This document shows positions 24,794-33,437 of a stretch of 64,000 bases of DNA, in pieces (position 1 is the first letter of the stretch; every line of letters starts with the position of its first letter). A program made the position numbers and the translations under genes. The notes under the pieces were generated by a model. It saw only the letters and a program-made list of their open reading frames with translations. It made no database searches and was not told the DNA's origin. Source of the stretch: Actinosynnema sp040640215 (GTDB lineage: Bacteria; Actinomycetota; Actinomycetes; Mycobacteriales; Pseudonocardiaceae); assembly GCF_040640215.1 (NCBI RefSeq), contig NZ_JBFABG010000009.1:186001-250000 (forward strand), in the 5' to 3' direction.

Positions 24794-25202
24794 CTCCCGG
24801 AGTCCACTGAGGACGAATGATCGCGAACGGCGTGGTGCGGCCTGTCGGTGCTGGTCGCGGCCCGGTCGGCACCGTCCACTCCGGACGCCGGCCCGATCGG
24901 CCACCTCGGGCGTGCGAGACCGGACCACCCCGAAGTTTTTCCACCCTTTCGTGAATCGGGCACAGCGCCCGAATCCGGTGCGGCACCTGGTCCCTCCGCT
25001 CCGTGGACGGTGTCACGTCGGGCGTGTTCACCCATTCCGGTTACGGGACGAGGGGTGGTCGGCGGGCGTCGGAGGCCGGTCGGCGCGACACTGTCCGGCA
25101 GCGTCCGGAGATCCGTCACGAGGGGATGGTCGCGATGTCGGTGCTGCCCAGGCGAGCGGGCTGCGTCCCGAACGGCTCAGCGCCCGGCGCGGGAGGTGCG
25201 CG
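24794..25202. other. Intergenic region upstream of the DUF6069-type gene
   Basis: Nothing firm is seen. A short frame (ATG 25135 to TGA 25206) ends overlapping the GTG start at 25203 and could be a coupled mini-ORF, but it lacks any conserved feature. GGGAGG near 25191 serves the GTG at 25203. Confidence 0.35.
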
Positions 25203-25694
25203 GTGACCGGGGCCTGGGACACGTCCGTCCCGTCGTCGGCGTCGGGCGGCGCGGGCCGGCTGTGGGCCGGCGGTGTCGCCACCGCCGTCGTCGCCGCGCT
25301 GCTGGCCGTCGTCGGCATCCTGGTCTCGCGCGGCCTGCTGGGCGTCGCCGTGCTCGCCCCGGAGGGCGAGGGGGTGTGGGGCAACGCCAACACCGCGACC
25401 TACGCGCTGGGGGCCGCCCTGGCGGCGCTGCTGGCCACCGGCCTGCTCAACCTGCTGATCGTCAGCACCCCCCGGGCGCGCCGGTTCTTCACCTGGATCG
25501 GGTTGCTGCTGACCGCGATCGCGGTGATCCTGCCGCTGGGCATCGGCGGTTTCGGCGGCCCCGGCCTGGCGACGGCGCTGATCAACCTCGTGCTCGGCGT
25601 CTCGATCGTGCTCATGCTCAACGGCGTGGCCCGCAGCGGAGCCCGCACGCACCCGGACTGGGGCCGGGGGGCCACCGAGCCCTACGAGTACTGA
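25203..25694 (+). CDS. DUF6069-like four-helix membrane protein
   Basis: 163 aa with four clear membrane helices (VATAVVAALLAVVGILVS; ALGAALAALLATGLLNLLI; FFTWIGLLLTAIAVILPL; ALINLVLGVSIVLMLNGVA). The helix pattern and the conserved RFFTWIG segment fit the DUF6069 family of actinobacterial membrane proteins of unknown function. The GTG at 25203 is preceded by GGGAGG. It ends 16 bases before the convergent response-regulator gene. Confidence 0.75.
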   Translation: MTGAWDTSVPSSASGGAGRLWAGGVATAVVAALLAVVGILVSRGLLGVAVLAPEGEGVWGNANTATYALGAALAALLATGLLNLLIVSTPRARRFFTWIGLLLTAIAVILPLGIGGFGGPGLATALINLVLGVSIVLMLNGVARSGARTHPDWGRGATEPYEY

Positions 25695-25710
25695 CCGGGC
25701 CGGGCCGGCG

Positions 25711-26388
25711 TCACAGGTCGCGTCGGCCGAGAGGGGTCACCAGGCCCGACTCGTAGGCCGCGACGACGGCCTGGGCGCGGCTGGTGAGGCGGAGCTTGGA
25801 CATCAGGCGCTTGACGTGCGTCTTGACCGTGGCCTCGCTGAGGACCAGCCGGCCGGCGATGTCCTGGTTCGACAGGCCGAACGCGACCAGCCGCAGCACC
25901 TCCGTCTCGCGGGCGGTCAGCTCCGCCAGCCGCGACGGCGTGGTCGAGGTCGCCCGGTGCCGCTCGGTGTAGGTCTCGACCAGGCGTCGGGTGATGGCGG
26001 GGGCGAGCAGGACGTCCCCCGCCGCGATGGCCCGCACCGCCGAGATGATCCGGTCCGGCGGGGTCTCCTTGAGCAGGAACCCCGACGCGCCTTCGCCGAA
26101 CGCCGTGCAGACGTACTCGGGCAGGTCGAACGTGGTGAGCACGACCACCCGGGGCAGCGGGTCGGCGGGGCCCGCCAGGATGCGCCGGGTGGCGGCGATG
26201 CCGTCCACCACCGGCATCCGGACGTCCATCAGGATCACGTCGGGCCGGGTCTCGGCGGCCAGCGCGACGGCCTCCTCGCCGTTCGCCGCCTGCCCGACGA
26301 CGGTGAAGCCGGGCGCGGCGGTGAACAGGGCCACCAGGCCGGCCCGGATCAGCGGCTGGTCGTCGGCGACGAGCACGCGCGTGGTCAC
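25711..26388 (-). CDS. NarL/LuxR-type response regulator
   Basis: 225 aa. A receiver domain with phospho-acceptor Asp55 (VILMDVRMP), acidic pair VADDQ at the N-terminus and Lys in FLLKE, then a LuxR helix-turn-helix (LTARETEVLRLVAFGLSNQD; ATVKTHVKRLMSKL). Its GTG start overlaps the kinase stop by 4 bases (GTGA), so the pair is co-translated. It would be phosphorylated by the adjacent kinase; targets are unknown. Confidence 0.94.
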   Translation of the reverse strand: MTTRVLVADDQPLIRAGLVALFTAAPGFTVVGQAANGEEAVALAAETRPDVILMDVRMPVVDGIAATRRILAGPADPLPRVVVLTTFDLPEYVCTAFGEGASGFLLKETPPDRIISAVRAIAAGDVLLAPAITRRLVETYTERHRATSTTPSRLAELTARETEVLRLVAFGLSNQDIAGRLVLSEATVKTHVKRLMSKLRLTSRAQAVVAAYESGLVTPLGRRDL

Positions 26389-27473
26389 CGGTCACGCCCG
26401 GTGGGCAGCCGCAGGACCACGCTGAAGCCCCCGTCCACGGGGCCGGCGACGACCGTCCCGCCGTACAGCTCGGCCCGTTCCCGCATGTTCTGGAGGCCGT
26501 GCGGCGTGTGGCCGGGCTGCGGTGCCGGCGACCGGCCGGTGTTCACGATCTCCACCGCCAGGGTGTGGGGGGTGTAGTCGAGCGCCATCCGGGCGGTGGC
26601 CGGTCCGGCGTGCTTGAGGACGTTGGTCAGCGCCTCCTGCGCCACGCGGTACGCGCACAGGTCGGGTCCCGGCGGCAGGGTGCGCGCTTCGCCGGTCACC
26701 ACCACGTCGACCGGCACGCCCGCCCGCCGGGTGCGCTCCACCAGGCCGGCCAGGTCGGCGAGACCGGGTTGCGGGGCGAGCTCGCCGTGGCCGTCGATGC
26801 GCAGCACGTCGAGCAGCCGCCGCAGCTCGGTCAACGCCTCCCGGCTGGTGTCGCCGACCGTCGCGATCGCCGCGCGCGCCGTGTCCAGGTCGCTGTCCAG
26901 CACGTACTGCGCTACACCGGCTTGGAGCGACACCACGGACATGTGGTGGGCCACCACGTCGTGCAGCTCCCGCGCGATCCGCATCCGCTCGTCGGCGGCG
27001 GCCTGCGCGGCGCGTTCGGCCAGTCGCTCGACCCGGTCGCCCCACCGCCGCGTGCTCTCGCCGAGCGCCCACACGCCGAGCAGGAGCGCCGAGGAGTACA
27101 CCACGTCCGCCGCCGTCAGCGACGGGGTCGAGTGCGCGTAGAGCAGCACCGTCACGAGGTTCGCCAGCGCGAACATCACCGCCGCCACCCACCGGGGCCG
27201 CAGCATCGCCACCGTGAACATCGCCACCAGCACGCCCACCCCGACGTTGGGGTACAGGTCGCGGCCGAACAGCAGGTACCCGGCCATCGCCGCGAGGATC
27301 ACGCACATCGTGACGACCGGCGCGCGCTGCCGCAGCGCGATGGGCGCGACCATGAGCGCGCTGACGACGACGGTCAGCGCGTCGGGGTCGCCGTAGGACA
27401 GGAGGGTGGTCGTGATGAGCGACGTGAACACGACGGCCAGCAACACGTCCACCAGGATCGACTGGGAGCGCAC
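26385..27473 (-). CDS. Two-component sensor histidine kinase (HPK7 / NarX-DesK-like)
   Basis: 362 aa. Five or so membrane helices fill residues 8-137, followed by a dimerisation domain with phospho-accepting His171 in ARELHDVVAHHMSVV and an ATPase domain (YRVAQEALTNVLKHAG; GLQNMRERAELYGG). The short extracytoplasmic loops suggest sensing within the membrane. Start GTG 27473 lies 6 bases after TAGCGT (27485-27480), so the transcript is probably leaderless. It precedes its response regulator with a 4-base overlap. Confidence 0.93.
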   Translation of the reverse strand: MRSQSILVDVLLAVVFTSLITTTLLSYGDPDALTVVVSALMVAPIALRQRAPVVTMCVILAAMAGYLLFGRDLYPNVGVGVLVAMFTVAMLRPRWVAAVMFALANLVTVLLYAHSTPSLTAADVVYSSALLLGVWALGESTRRWGDRVERLAERAAQAAADERMRIARELHDVVAHHMSVVSLQAGVAQYVLDSDLDTARAAIATVGDTSREALTELRRLLDVLRIDGHGELAPQPGLADLAGLVERTRRAGVPVDVVVTGEARTLPPGPDLCAYRVAQEALTNVLKHAGPATARMALDYTPHTLAVEIVNTGRSPAPQPGHTPHGLQNMRERAELYGGTVVAGPVDGGFSVVLRLPTGRDR

Positions 27474-27613
27474 CGGCCCACGCTAGCGACAACCCGGGCG
27501 TCCGGTCGCCCTTCCTCGGGATGCTCCCGACTACCCCCGTGGGGGTACGCGGAGGCCCGCGACCGTCCTGTGAGGACGGTGCCGGTCCCTTGCCGAGCGG
27601 ACCGCTGGAGCGG

Positions 27614-27694
27614 ATCTGGGGCGAATCTGGAATCCGGCTGCCCCGAACGGCCTACCGGAGCCGGGTTTTCGGCGGTGCCCCGCTCCGGATCTGG
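27614..27694 (+). promoter_or_regulatory. ATCTGG direct repeats upstream of the SARP gene (candidate SARP box)
   Basis: ATCTGG occurs at 27614-27619 and again at 27625-27630, exactly 11 bases apart, and a third time at 27689-27694 near the start codon (ATG 27708). Heptamer direct repeats at one-helical-turn spacing are how SARP activators usually bind, so autoregulation or regulation by another SARP is possible. Confidence 0.45.
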
Positions 27695-27707
27695 GACGTT
27701 GGACCGC

Positions 27708-30700
27708 ATGGACGTGCGTTTCGGTGTGCTGGGGGACGTCGGAGCTACGGTCGACGGGGTGCGCGTCGACCTCGGTCACGCGCGGCAACTGTGCGTGCTG
27801 GCCGCGCTGCTCGTGGACGTCGGTCGGGTGGTGCGGCTGGAAGTCCTGGTCGAGCGGGTGTGGGGCGAGCACGCGCCGCACAGCGCGCGCACGACCCTCT
27901 ACGGCTACCTGTACCGGCTGCGCAAGGCGCTCCCGGCCGACACCGGCGTCACGATCACCCGCCGGCACGGCGGCTACGTGCTGGACGCCGACCCGGAGAG
28001 CGTCGACTCGCACCGGTTCACCGAGCTCGTGCGCCGGGCGACGGACGCGGACGGGCCGGCCGCGCTGGACCTGCTCGACCGGGCGCTGGGGCTGTGGCGG
28101 GGCGACGCGTTCGCGGGTCTGGACTCGCCGTGGCTGGACACCGTGCGCACCGGCCTGCACCGCCGGCGGCTCGCCGCCGACCTGGACCGGATCGACCTCC
28201 TGGTCGACCTGGGCCGGTCCGCCGAGGTGCTGCCGGCGTTGTCCGCGCTGGCCGACGCGCACCCGTTCGACGAGCGGATCGCCGGACAGCTCATGCTCGC
28301 GCTGCACCGGACCGGGCGGCGCGCGGAGGCGTTGGAGCACTACCTCGCGACGCGCGCCCGGCTGGCCGACGAGACCGGCGCGGACCCCGGACCGGAACTG
28401 CGCCGGCTGCACCGCGACCTGCTCGCCGAGGACCGCGCGGACCGCCTCGGCGGGCTGTCGATCGCGCTGCTCGGCCCGGTCGAGGTGGTGGACTCCGGCG
28501 TGCCGGTGCCCGTGCCCGACCCCCGGCTGCGCTGCCTGCTCGCGGTGCTCGCGCTGCACGCGGGCCGCCGCGTCCCGCACGCGGAGCTCGCCGACGTGCT
28601 GGGGGAGGAGCCGGCCGGCGGCGCGGCGCGGCTGCGGGACCTGGTCGCCGAGGTCGTCGTGGAGGGCGGCTGCCGGCTGGCCGTCGACCCGGACGCGGTG
28701 GACGTGCACCGGTTCCGGGCGCTCGTCGCGCGGGCCCGGGAGACGCCCGACCCGGCGGCCCGCCGCCGGGTGCTGGGCGCGGCGCTGGAGCTGTGGCGCG
28801 GCGAACCGCTGCGGGGCACGACCGGGGGCCCGGGGTTGTCGCGGATCGTCGCGGAGCTGGTCGAGGAGCGGCTGGCCGCGCTGGAGGACCGCCTCGAAGC
28901 CGATCTGGAGCTCGGGTTGCACCGCGAGGTCGTCGACGAGCTGGCCGCGCTGGTCGCCGGGCACCCCGACCGGGAGCGGCCCGCCCGGCTGCACGTGCTG
29001 GCGCTGCACCGGGCCGGGCGGCGGGCCGACGCCGCGACGGCGGTGCGGCGGACCGGCGGCGAGGCGCTGGAGCGGCTGCACACCAGGCTGCTCGACGGCG
29101 GTGCCGGCGGTGCGGTGGCGGTGCCCCGGCAACTGCCCGCCGCCGGCGCGCTGGTCGGCCGGTCCGACCTGGTGCGGCGGCTCGACGCGCCGGTGGTCGC
29201 GCTGGTCGGCCCGCCCGGGGTCGGGAAGACCGCGCTGGCGCTGTGGTGGGGGCACCGCGTCGCGGACCGGTTCCCCGACGGCCACCTGCACGCCGACCTG
29301 CGCGGGCACGCCGCCGGGGAGCCGGAGCCGCCGGTGGTCGTGCTGGGCCGCTTCCTGCGCGCGCTCGGCGTGGACGCGCAGCGGGTGCCGGAGGACGAGG
29401 CGGAACGCGCCGCGCTCTTCCGGACCGTGCTGGCCGAGCGCCGGGTGCTGCTCGTGCTCGACGACGCCGCCTCGTGGGACCAGGTGCGCCCGCTGCTGCC
29501 CGGCTCGCCGGCCTGCGCGGTGATCGTGACCAGCCGGAACGAACCGGCGGCGCTCGCCGTGCACGGCGGCGCGCGGGTCGTCGCGGTCGGCCCGGTGGGG
29601 GAGGCGGACGGGGTGCTGCTGGTGCGCCGGGTGCTCGGCGACGACCGCGCGGACGCCGAGCCGGAGGCCGTCGTGCGGCTGGCGCGGCTGTGCGGCGGGC
29701 TGCCCCTGGCGTTGCGGATCGCCGCGCACCGCGCCGTGCGCCGGCCCGGCGTCCCGCTGGCGGCGGTGGTCGAGCAGTTGGCCGACGTGACCCGGCGGTT
29801 GGACCTGCTGTCCCCGCCGGGCGACGCGTCGGCGGCGGTGCGCGCGGCGTTCCAGTGGTCCTACCGGGCGCTGCCGGCGAGCGCGGCGGAGCTGTTCCGG
29901 GCGCTGAGCTCGTTGCCCACCGCCGATTTCGGTCCCGAGGTCGTCGCCGCGTCCGTCGGCCGGCCGGTGGACGCCGACCTGGCGGTCCTGGTCGGTGCGC
30001 ACCTCGCGGAGGAGGTCGACGTCGACCGGTACCGCGTGCACGACCTGCTGCGGATCTACGCGGCGGAACTGGCGGGCGACCGGACCGCGACCGCCGGACG
30101 GGTGCTCGGCTGGTACGCCGACCGCGCGGCGGCGGCCGTCGACGCGGTGGAGACCGACCTGGCCGCGCTCGGGCGGGTCGGCCCGTTCGCCGACCGGGAG
30201 GCGGCGGCGCGGTGGCTGGAGCGGGAGTGGGCGGCGCTCGTGACGGCGGTGCGGTTCGCCGCCGGGCTCGGCCTGCACACCCACGCCGCGCGGCTGCCCC
30301 GGCTGCTGTGGCGGCACATGTCCACCCGGGGGCTGGTCGACGACTGGATCACCACCCACCGGGTCGGCCTGGCCTCGGCGCGGGCCACCGGCGACCGGGC
30401 GGCGGCGGCGGAACTGCTCAACAGCCTGGGCACCGCGCACCACACCAGCCGCGACTACGAGGCCGCGCTCGACGTCTACGGCGAGGCGCTGGCGGTGCGC
30501 CGGGACCTGGCCGACGTGGTGGGCGTGGTCCGGACCTCGACCAACATCGCCATCACCCACTACCTCGCCGGTCGGTACCGGGAAGCCCTGGCGCAGGGCG
30601 AGCGCGTGCTCGAAATCCGGGAGCGGGTCGACGACCCGTTCGGCGAGATCACCGCCTGCACCGCCGTCGCCGGCTTCGCCCTGCGCACCGGCGACACGAG

Positions 30701-31322
30701 CCGGGCCCTGGCGCACTGCCGGCGCGTCCAGGTCGTGGCCGACAAGCTGGGCAGCCGCTACGGCCAGGCGGCGAACGCGCTCAACCTGGGTCACGTCCAC
30801 CGCGCGACCGGCGCGACCGACCTCGCCGAGGGCCACTACCGCGACGCGCTCGACCGGTTCCGCCGACTCGGCGGCGCGCGCCAGGAGGCGGAAGCGCTGT
30901 GCGGCCTGGGTTCGGTGCTGGCCGAGCGGGGCGGGCACGCCGAGGCCCGCGCGCTCCTCGACGACGCGGCGGCGATCGGCGACGTCCTCGACGACGGTGA
31001 GCTGCGCGCCGAGGTGCACCGCGAACTGGGGCTGCTGGCCCTGCGCACCGGCCACCCGGAACGCGCCCTGGACGCCTTCCGCCGCGCCCTGCACGCGGAC
31101 GACCCGTACCGGCGGGCGTGCGCCCACCACGGGCTGGCGCGCGCCCACTGCGCGCTGGGGGACCACGACAGCGCGGTCCGTGCGCGCCTGACGGCGTGTG
31201 CGGCCTTCGCGGAGCTGTCCGTGCCCGAGGACACCGGCACGACGTGCCCCGAGTGCACGACCCGGACCGCCGGCGCGGTCACCCCGACCCGTCCCGCCGA
31301 GGAGCGCCCCCGCCGGGCGTAG
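27708..31322 (+). CDS. Large SARP/AfsR-type regulator with two tandem HTH-BTAD units, NB-ARC and TPR domains
   Basis: 1204 aa. Residues about 1-250 form a winged HTH (RLEVLVERVWGEHAPHSART; YLYRLRKAL) plus BTAD domain (PFDERIAGQLMLALHRTGRR). Residues about 255-465 repeat the pattern (LLGPVEVVDSGVPVPVPDPR; VPHAELADVLGEE; VDVHRFRALV; ELWRGEPL) in a shorter, degenerate copy. An NB-ARC domain follows, with Walker A GPPGVGKTAL near 501, LLVLDDAASWDQV and CGGLPLALRI, then about six TPR units to the C-terminus. AfsR-type proteins activate secondary metabolism. The reading frame is open upstream, but ATG 27708 starts the HTH. Confidence 0.92.
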   Translation: MDVRFGVLGDVGATVDGVRVDLGHARQLCVLAALLVDVGRVVRLEVLVERVWGEHAPHSARTTLYGYLYRLRKALPADTGVTITRRHGGYVLDADPESVDSHRFTELVRRATDADGPAALDLLDRALGLWRGDAFAGLDSPWLDTVRTGLHRRRLAADLDRIDLLVDLGRSAEVLPALSALADAHPFDERIAGQLMLALHRTGRRAEALEHYLATRARLADETGADPGPELRRLHRDLLAEDRADRLGGLSIALLGPVEVVDSGVPVPVPDPRLRCLLAVLALHAGRRVPHAELADVLGEEPAGGAARLRDLVAEVVVEGGCRLAVDPDAVDVHRFRALVARARETPDPAARRRVLGAALELWRGEPLRGTTGGPGLSRIVAELVEERLAALEDRLEADLELGLHREVVDELAALVAGHPDRERPARLHVLALHRAGRRADAATAVRRTGGEALERLHTRLLDGGAGGAVAVPRQLPAAGALVGRSDLVRRLDAPVVALVGPPGVGKTALALWWGHRVADRFPDGHLHADLRGHAAGEPEPPVVVLGRFLRALGVDAQRVPEDEAERAALFRTVLAERRVLLVLDDAASWDQVRPLLPGSPACAVIVTSRNEPAALAVHGGARVVAVGPVGEADGVLLVRRVLGDDRADAEPEAVVRLARLCGGLPLALRIAAHRAVRRPGVPLAAVVEQLADVTRRLDLLSPPGDASAAVRAAFQWSYRALPASAAELFRALSSLPTADFGPEVVAASVGRPVDADLAVLVGAHLAEEVDVDRYRVHDLLRIYAAELAGDRTATAGRVLGWYADRAAAAVDAVETDLAALGRVGPFADREAAARWLEREWAALVTAVRFAAGLGLHTHAARLPRLLWRHMSTRGLVDDWITTHRVGLASARATGDRAAAAELLNSLGTAHHTSRDYEAALDVYGEALAVRRDLADVVGVVRTSTNIAITHYLAGRYREALAQGERVLEIRERVDDPFGEITACTAVAGFALRTGDTSRALAHCRRVQVVADKLGSRYGQAANALNLGHVHRATGATDLAEGHYRDALDRFRRLGGARQEAEALCGLGSVLAERGGHAEARALLDDAAAIGDVLDDGELRAEVHRELGLLALRTGHPERALDAFRRALHADDPYRRACAHHGLARAHCALGDHDSAVRARLTACAAFAELSVPEDTGTTCPECTTRTAGAVTPTRPAEERPRRA

Positions 31323-31815
31323 TGCCCGCCTGTCGTGACGAGGTCGTGGTGCGCGCCCTGTTCCACGACGCGGCCCTGGTCCAGCACCACGACCAGGTCC
31401 GCCGACCCGGCCTGGGTCAGCCGGTGGGCCACCACGATCGCCGTCCGGTCCCGCAGCACCCGCCGGGCCGGTTGCTGCGCCTGCACCACGGTCAGGCCGT
31501 GCCCGCCGTCGCCGTCGACCGCGTCCAGCCCGTCGGGCAGCGCCCGCACCCACTCCGCAGCGCCCACGGTGTCCAGCACCGCCCACAGCTCCGGCTCGCC
31601 GGCGTCCGGCCGGGCCAGGCGCAGGTCCTCGGCCAGCGTGCCCGCGAACACGTGGACCTCCTGCGTCACCAGGGCGACGGTCGTGCGCAGGGCGTCCGCG
31701 TCGACGTCCGCCAAGGCCACGCCGCGCCGATCGTCGCGCCCCGGCACGCACCAGCAGGAAGCCCACGACCAGCACCGCACCGAGCCCGATCAGCTCGGCG
31801 AGGTTGAGCCGGCGG
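31316..31815 (-). pseudogene. Relic of an ABC exporter (ATPase and last membrane helix), internally deleted
   Basis: Read leftward, LAELIGLGAVLVVGFLLVRAG looks like the last helix of an exporter membrane domain. In another frame comes a stretch of its ATPase (ALADVDADALRTTVALVTQE; VHVFAGTLAEDLRLA; WVRALPDGLDAVDGDGGHGL), then QPARRVLRDRTAIVVAHRLT and VVLDQGRVVEQGAHHDLV. The Walker A part, the LSGGQ signature and Walker B are missing, and the frame breaks between the pieces, so it cannot encode a working transporter. Its 3' edge runs into the end of the SARP gene. Confidence 0.75.
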
Positions 31816-32020
31816 CCGGTACGGCCACCGCCTGGTCGTCGAACACGACAGCGGTCTGGTCGTCGGGTCGATCGGCCTGTTCCGGCCGCTGCGGGACGAC
31901 GCGGTGGAGATCGGCCACGGCGTCGTGCCGTCCCGGCGCGGGTTCGCGTCCGGGGTGATGCGCTGCCTGACCGGTTTCGCGTTGACCGCTCCGGGTGCCG
32001 GAGAGGTCCGGGTTCCGGCG
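31808..32020 (+). pseudogene. Fragment of a GNAT-type N-acetyltransferase gene
   Basis: One plus-strand frame, opened only by a stop at 31805-31807 and lacking a start codon, reads VVEHDSGLVVGSIGLFRP, then AVEIGHGVVPSRRG, then VMRCLTGFALTAPGAGEV. This is the middle of a GNAT acetyltransferase (strand 2-4 and the acetyl-CoA-binding region, with the RGxGYA element damaged to RRGFASG). Both ends are missing. It abuts the ABC-exporter relic, indicating a deletion junction near 31800. Confidence 0.62.
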
Positions 32021-32153
32021 CGTGAGCACCGGTGCGGAGCCCGGCACGGCCCGGTACGAGACCGGGGCGCGGCTCCACGCGGCTCGGCGGTGGCACGCCA
32101 CCGCCGAGCCGCGCACGTGCTTCAGCCGTTGCGGCGGGAGGACCCGCCCGAGG

Positions 32154-33161
32154 TCAGTTCGTCACTTCCCAGTAGTCGTTGGCCGACGGCAGCGCGAACG
32201 ACAGGCCGGTGCAGCCGAGACTGGCGCTGGACACGCTGCCCGGCGGGGTGACCGAGGAGTTGGAGGTGGTCAGCAGGCTCCACGTGCCGCCGACGTTGAT
32301 CGAGATCCCGACGGCGGCGAACAGGGTGCCGGCGGTCTCGGTGCAGTAGTAGCCCTCCCCGGTGGCCGAGTTGTACTCGGTGTAGACCTCGAACATGCTC
32401 CACCCGCCGCCCGGGTTGGTGAGCTTGCCCGCGTCGGCGCTGGTGAAGAGCGCGTCCCAGTAGCCGGTGGAGTAGTTGAACAGGTACGCCGTCCACGAGT
32501 TCGTGACCGGGTCGGTCTGGATGTCCTTCACCGTGTAGGCGGGCGGCCCGAGGTGGGTGTCCGAGTAGGTGCTCATGAACGCGGCGTCGATCCAGGCCAC
32601 CGCGGCGAAGCCCGGCGAGGCGGCGCACCAGTCCCAGGCACCGACGCCGTTGCCGCCCTGCCAGTAGAACGTGGTGACCTCGATGCAGGTCTTGCCGCTG
32701 GGGTCGAGCGTCGGCGCGTACACCACGTCCGGGTTGCCCGACGGGATCGAGATCCCCGGGTTGAGCGTGTGCGTCGCCATCGCGCCGTCCGAGTTGACGT
32801 TCGGGAACGCGCCCCAGGCGGCGTGCAGGGCCCCGCTCCACGGCGGGAGGGAGGTGGCACCGACCGGCCCGCCCGCCCGCCGCTCGTGGCGGGCTTCGCC
32901 GAGCTTCCGGAACTTCTCGTTCAGCGGCCCGGTGGCCTCCCGCGCCGCGTCACCGCGCAGCGCGGGCACCAGCCTGCCGCTGGTCGGCGAGTCCGGTCGG
33001 GCGACCTTGGCGGATTTGTCCACTGTGGACGACGGGCCCGGCGCGTCCGCCGAAGCGGGCGTGACGGCGGTCAGCAGCGCGCCGACGGCGAGCAGCGCGA
33101 GCGCCGCCCGGCGGACCGGCGTGCGGCGTAACCAGGATGGTGACGAAGACGAAGACGGCAT
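32154..33161 (-). CDS. Secreted beta-rich protein of unknown function
   Basis: 335 aa. A signal peptide (RRAALALLAVGALLTAVTPA then SADA cleavage region) is followed by a charged propeptide-like stretch (about residues 40-95) and a compact aromatic, Gly/Ser/Thr-rich domain with four or more cysteines (KTCIEVTTFYW; WDWCAASPG; GYYCTETAG; LGCTGLSF). I do not recognise the family; an extracellular binding or structural role is plausible. ATG 33161 has GAGAGGA 13 bases upstream. Downstream of its stop lies the decayed region. Confidence 0.75.
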   Translation of the reverse strand: MPSSSSSPSWLRRTPVRRAALALLAVGALLTAVTPASADAPGPSSTVDKSAKVARPDSPTSGRLVPALRGDAAREATGPLNEKFRKLGEARHERRAGGPVGATSLPPWSGALHAAWGAFPNVNSDGAMATHTLNPGISIPSGNPDVVYAPTLDPSGKTCIEVTTFYWQGGNGVGAWDWCAASPGFAAVAWIDAAFMSTYSDTHLGPPAYTVKDIQTDPVTNSWTAYLFNYSTGYWDALFTSADAGKLTNPGGGWSMFEVYTEYNSATGEGYYCTETAGTLFAAVGISINVGGTWSLLTTSNSSVTPPGSVSSASLGCTGLSFALPSANDYWEVTN

Positions 33162-33331
33162 TGCGACAGTTGTCCTCTCGATAGACGAACTGGCCCACCG
33201 CAGACGAAGAAGGACGCAATCGACACATTTTCGGTGTCCCCCCAAGGACATCGCGGTACTCGAAGCGTGCTCCACGTCGGCGCGCGGGGCCAGGGTGCAA
33301 CTGGCCCCCTCCACCGGTGATGACCATGACA

Positions 33332-33360
33332 TTGTGACGAAAGTCGGAATGTGGTATAAA
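33332..33360 (+). promoter_or_regulatory. Strong sigma70-type promoter for the cyclophilin gene
   Basis: TTGTGA (33332-33337), 17 bases, TATAAA (33355-33360) in a locally AT-richer pocket. The -10 lies within a small dyad, GTGGT-ATAA-ACCAC (33351-33364). The predicted leader of the gene at 33438 is about 70 bases. Confidence 0.65.
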
Positions 33361-33437
33361 CCACAGTGTTCGTGCGGCCCGCTGGCGCTCCGCGTTCGTG
33401 CGGTCCGCGGTCCGTCGAGGAGCGCTAGCCTCGGCGC

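Noticed and set aside
25135..25206. Mini-ORF overlapping the start of the DUF6069-type gene
   Set aside because: Only 23 codons, no repeated codons or known leader motif; the overlap may be chance.
27531..32096. A 1521-codon minus-strand frame opposite the SARP gene
   Set aside because: Shadow frame; the plus strand encodes recognisable HTH, BTAD, NB-ARC and TPR domains. Only its part near 31740-31820 is used, as an ABC-exporter relic.
31808..32251. Functional short acetyltransferase gene
   Set aside because: No start codon before the homologous segment, loss of both ends of the domain, and the frame continues into non-homologous sequence.
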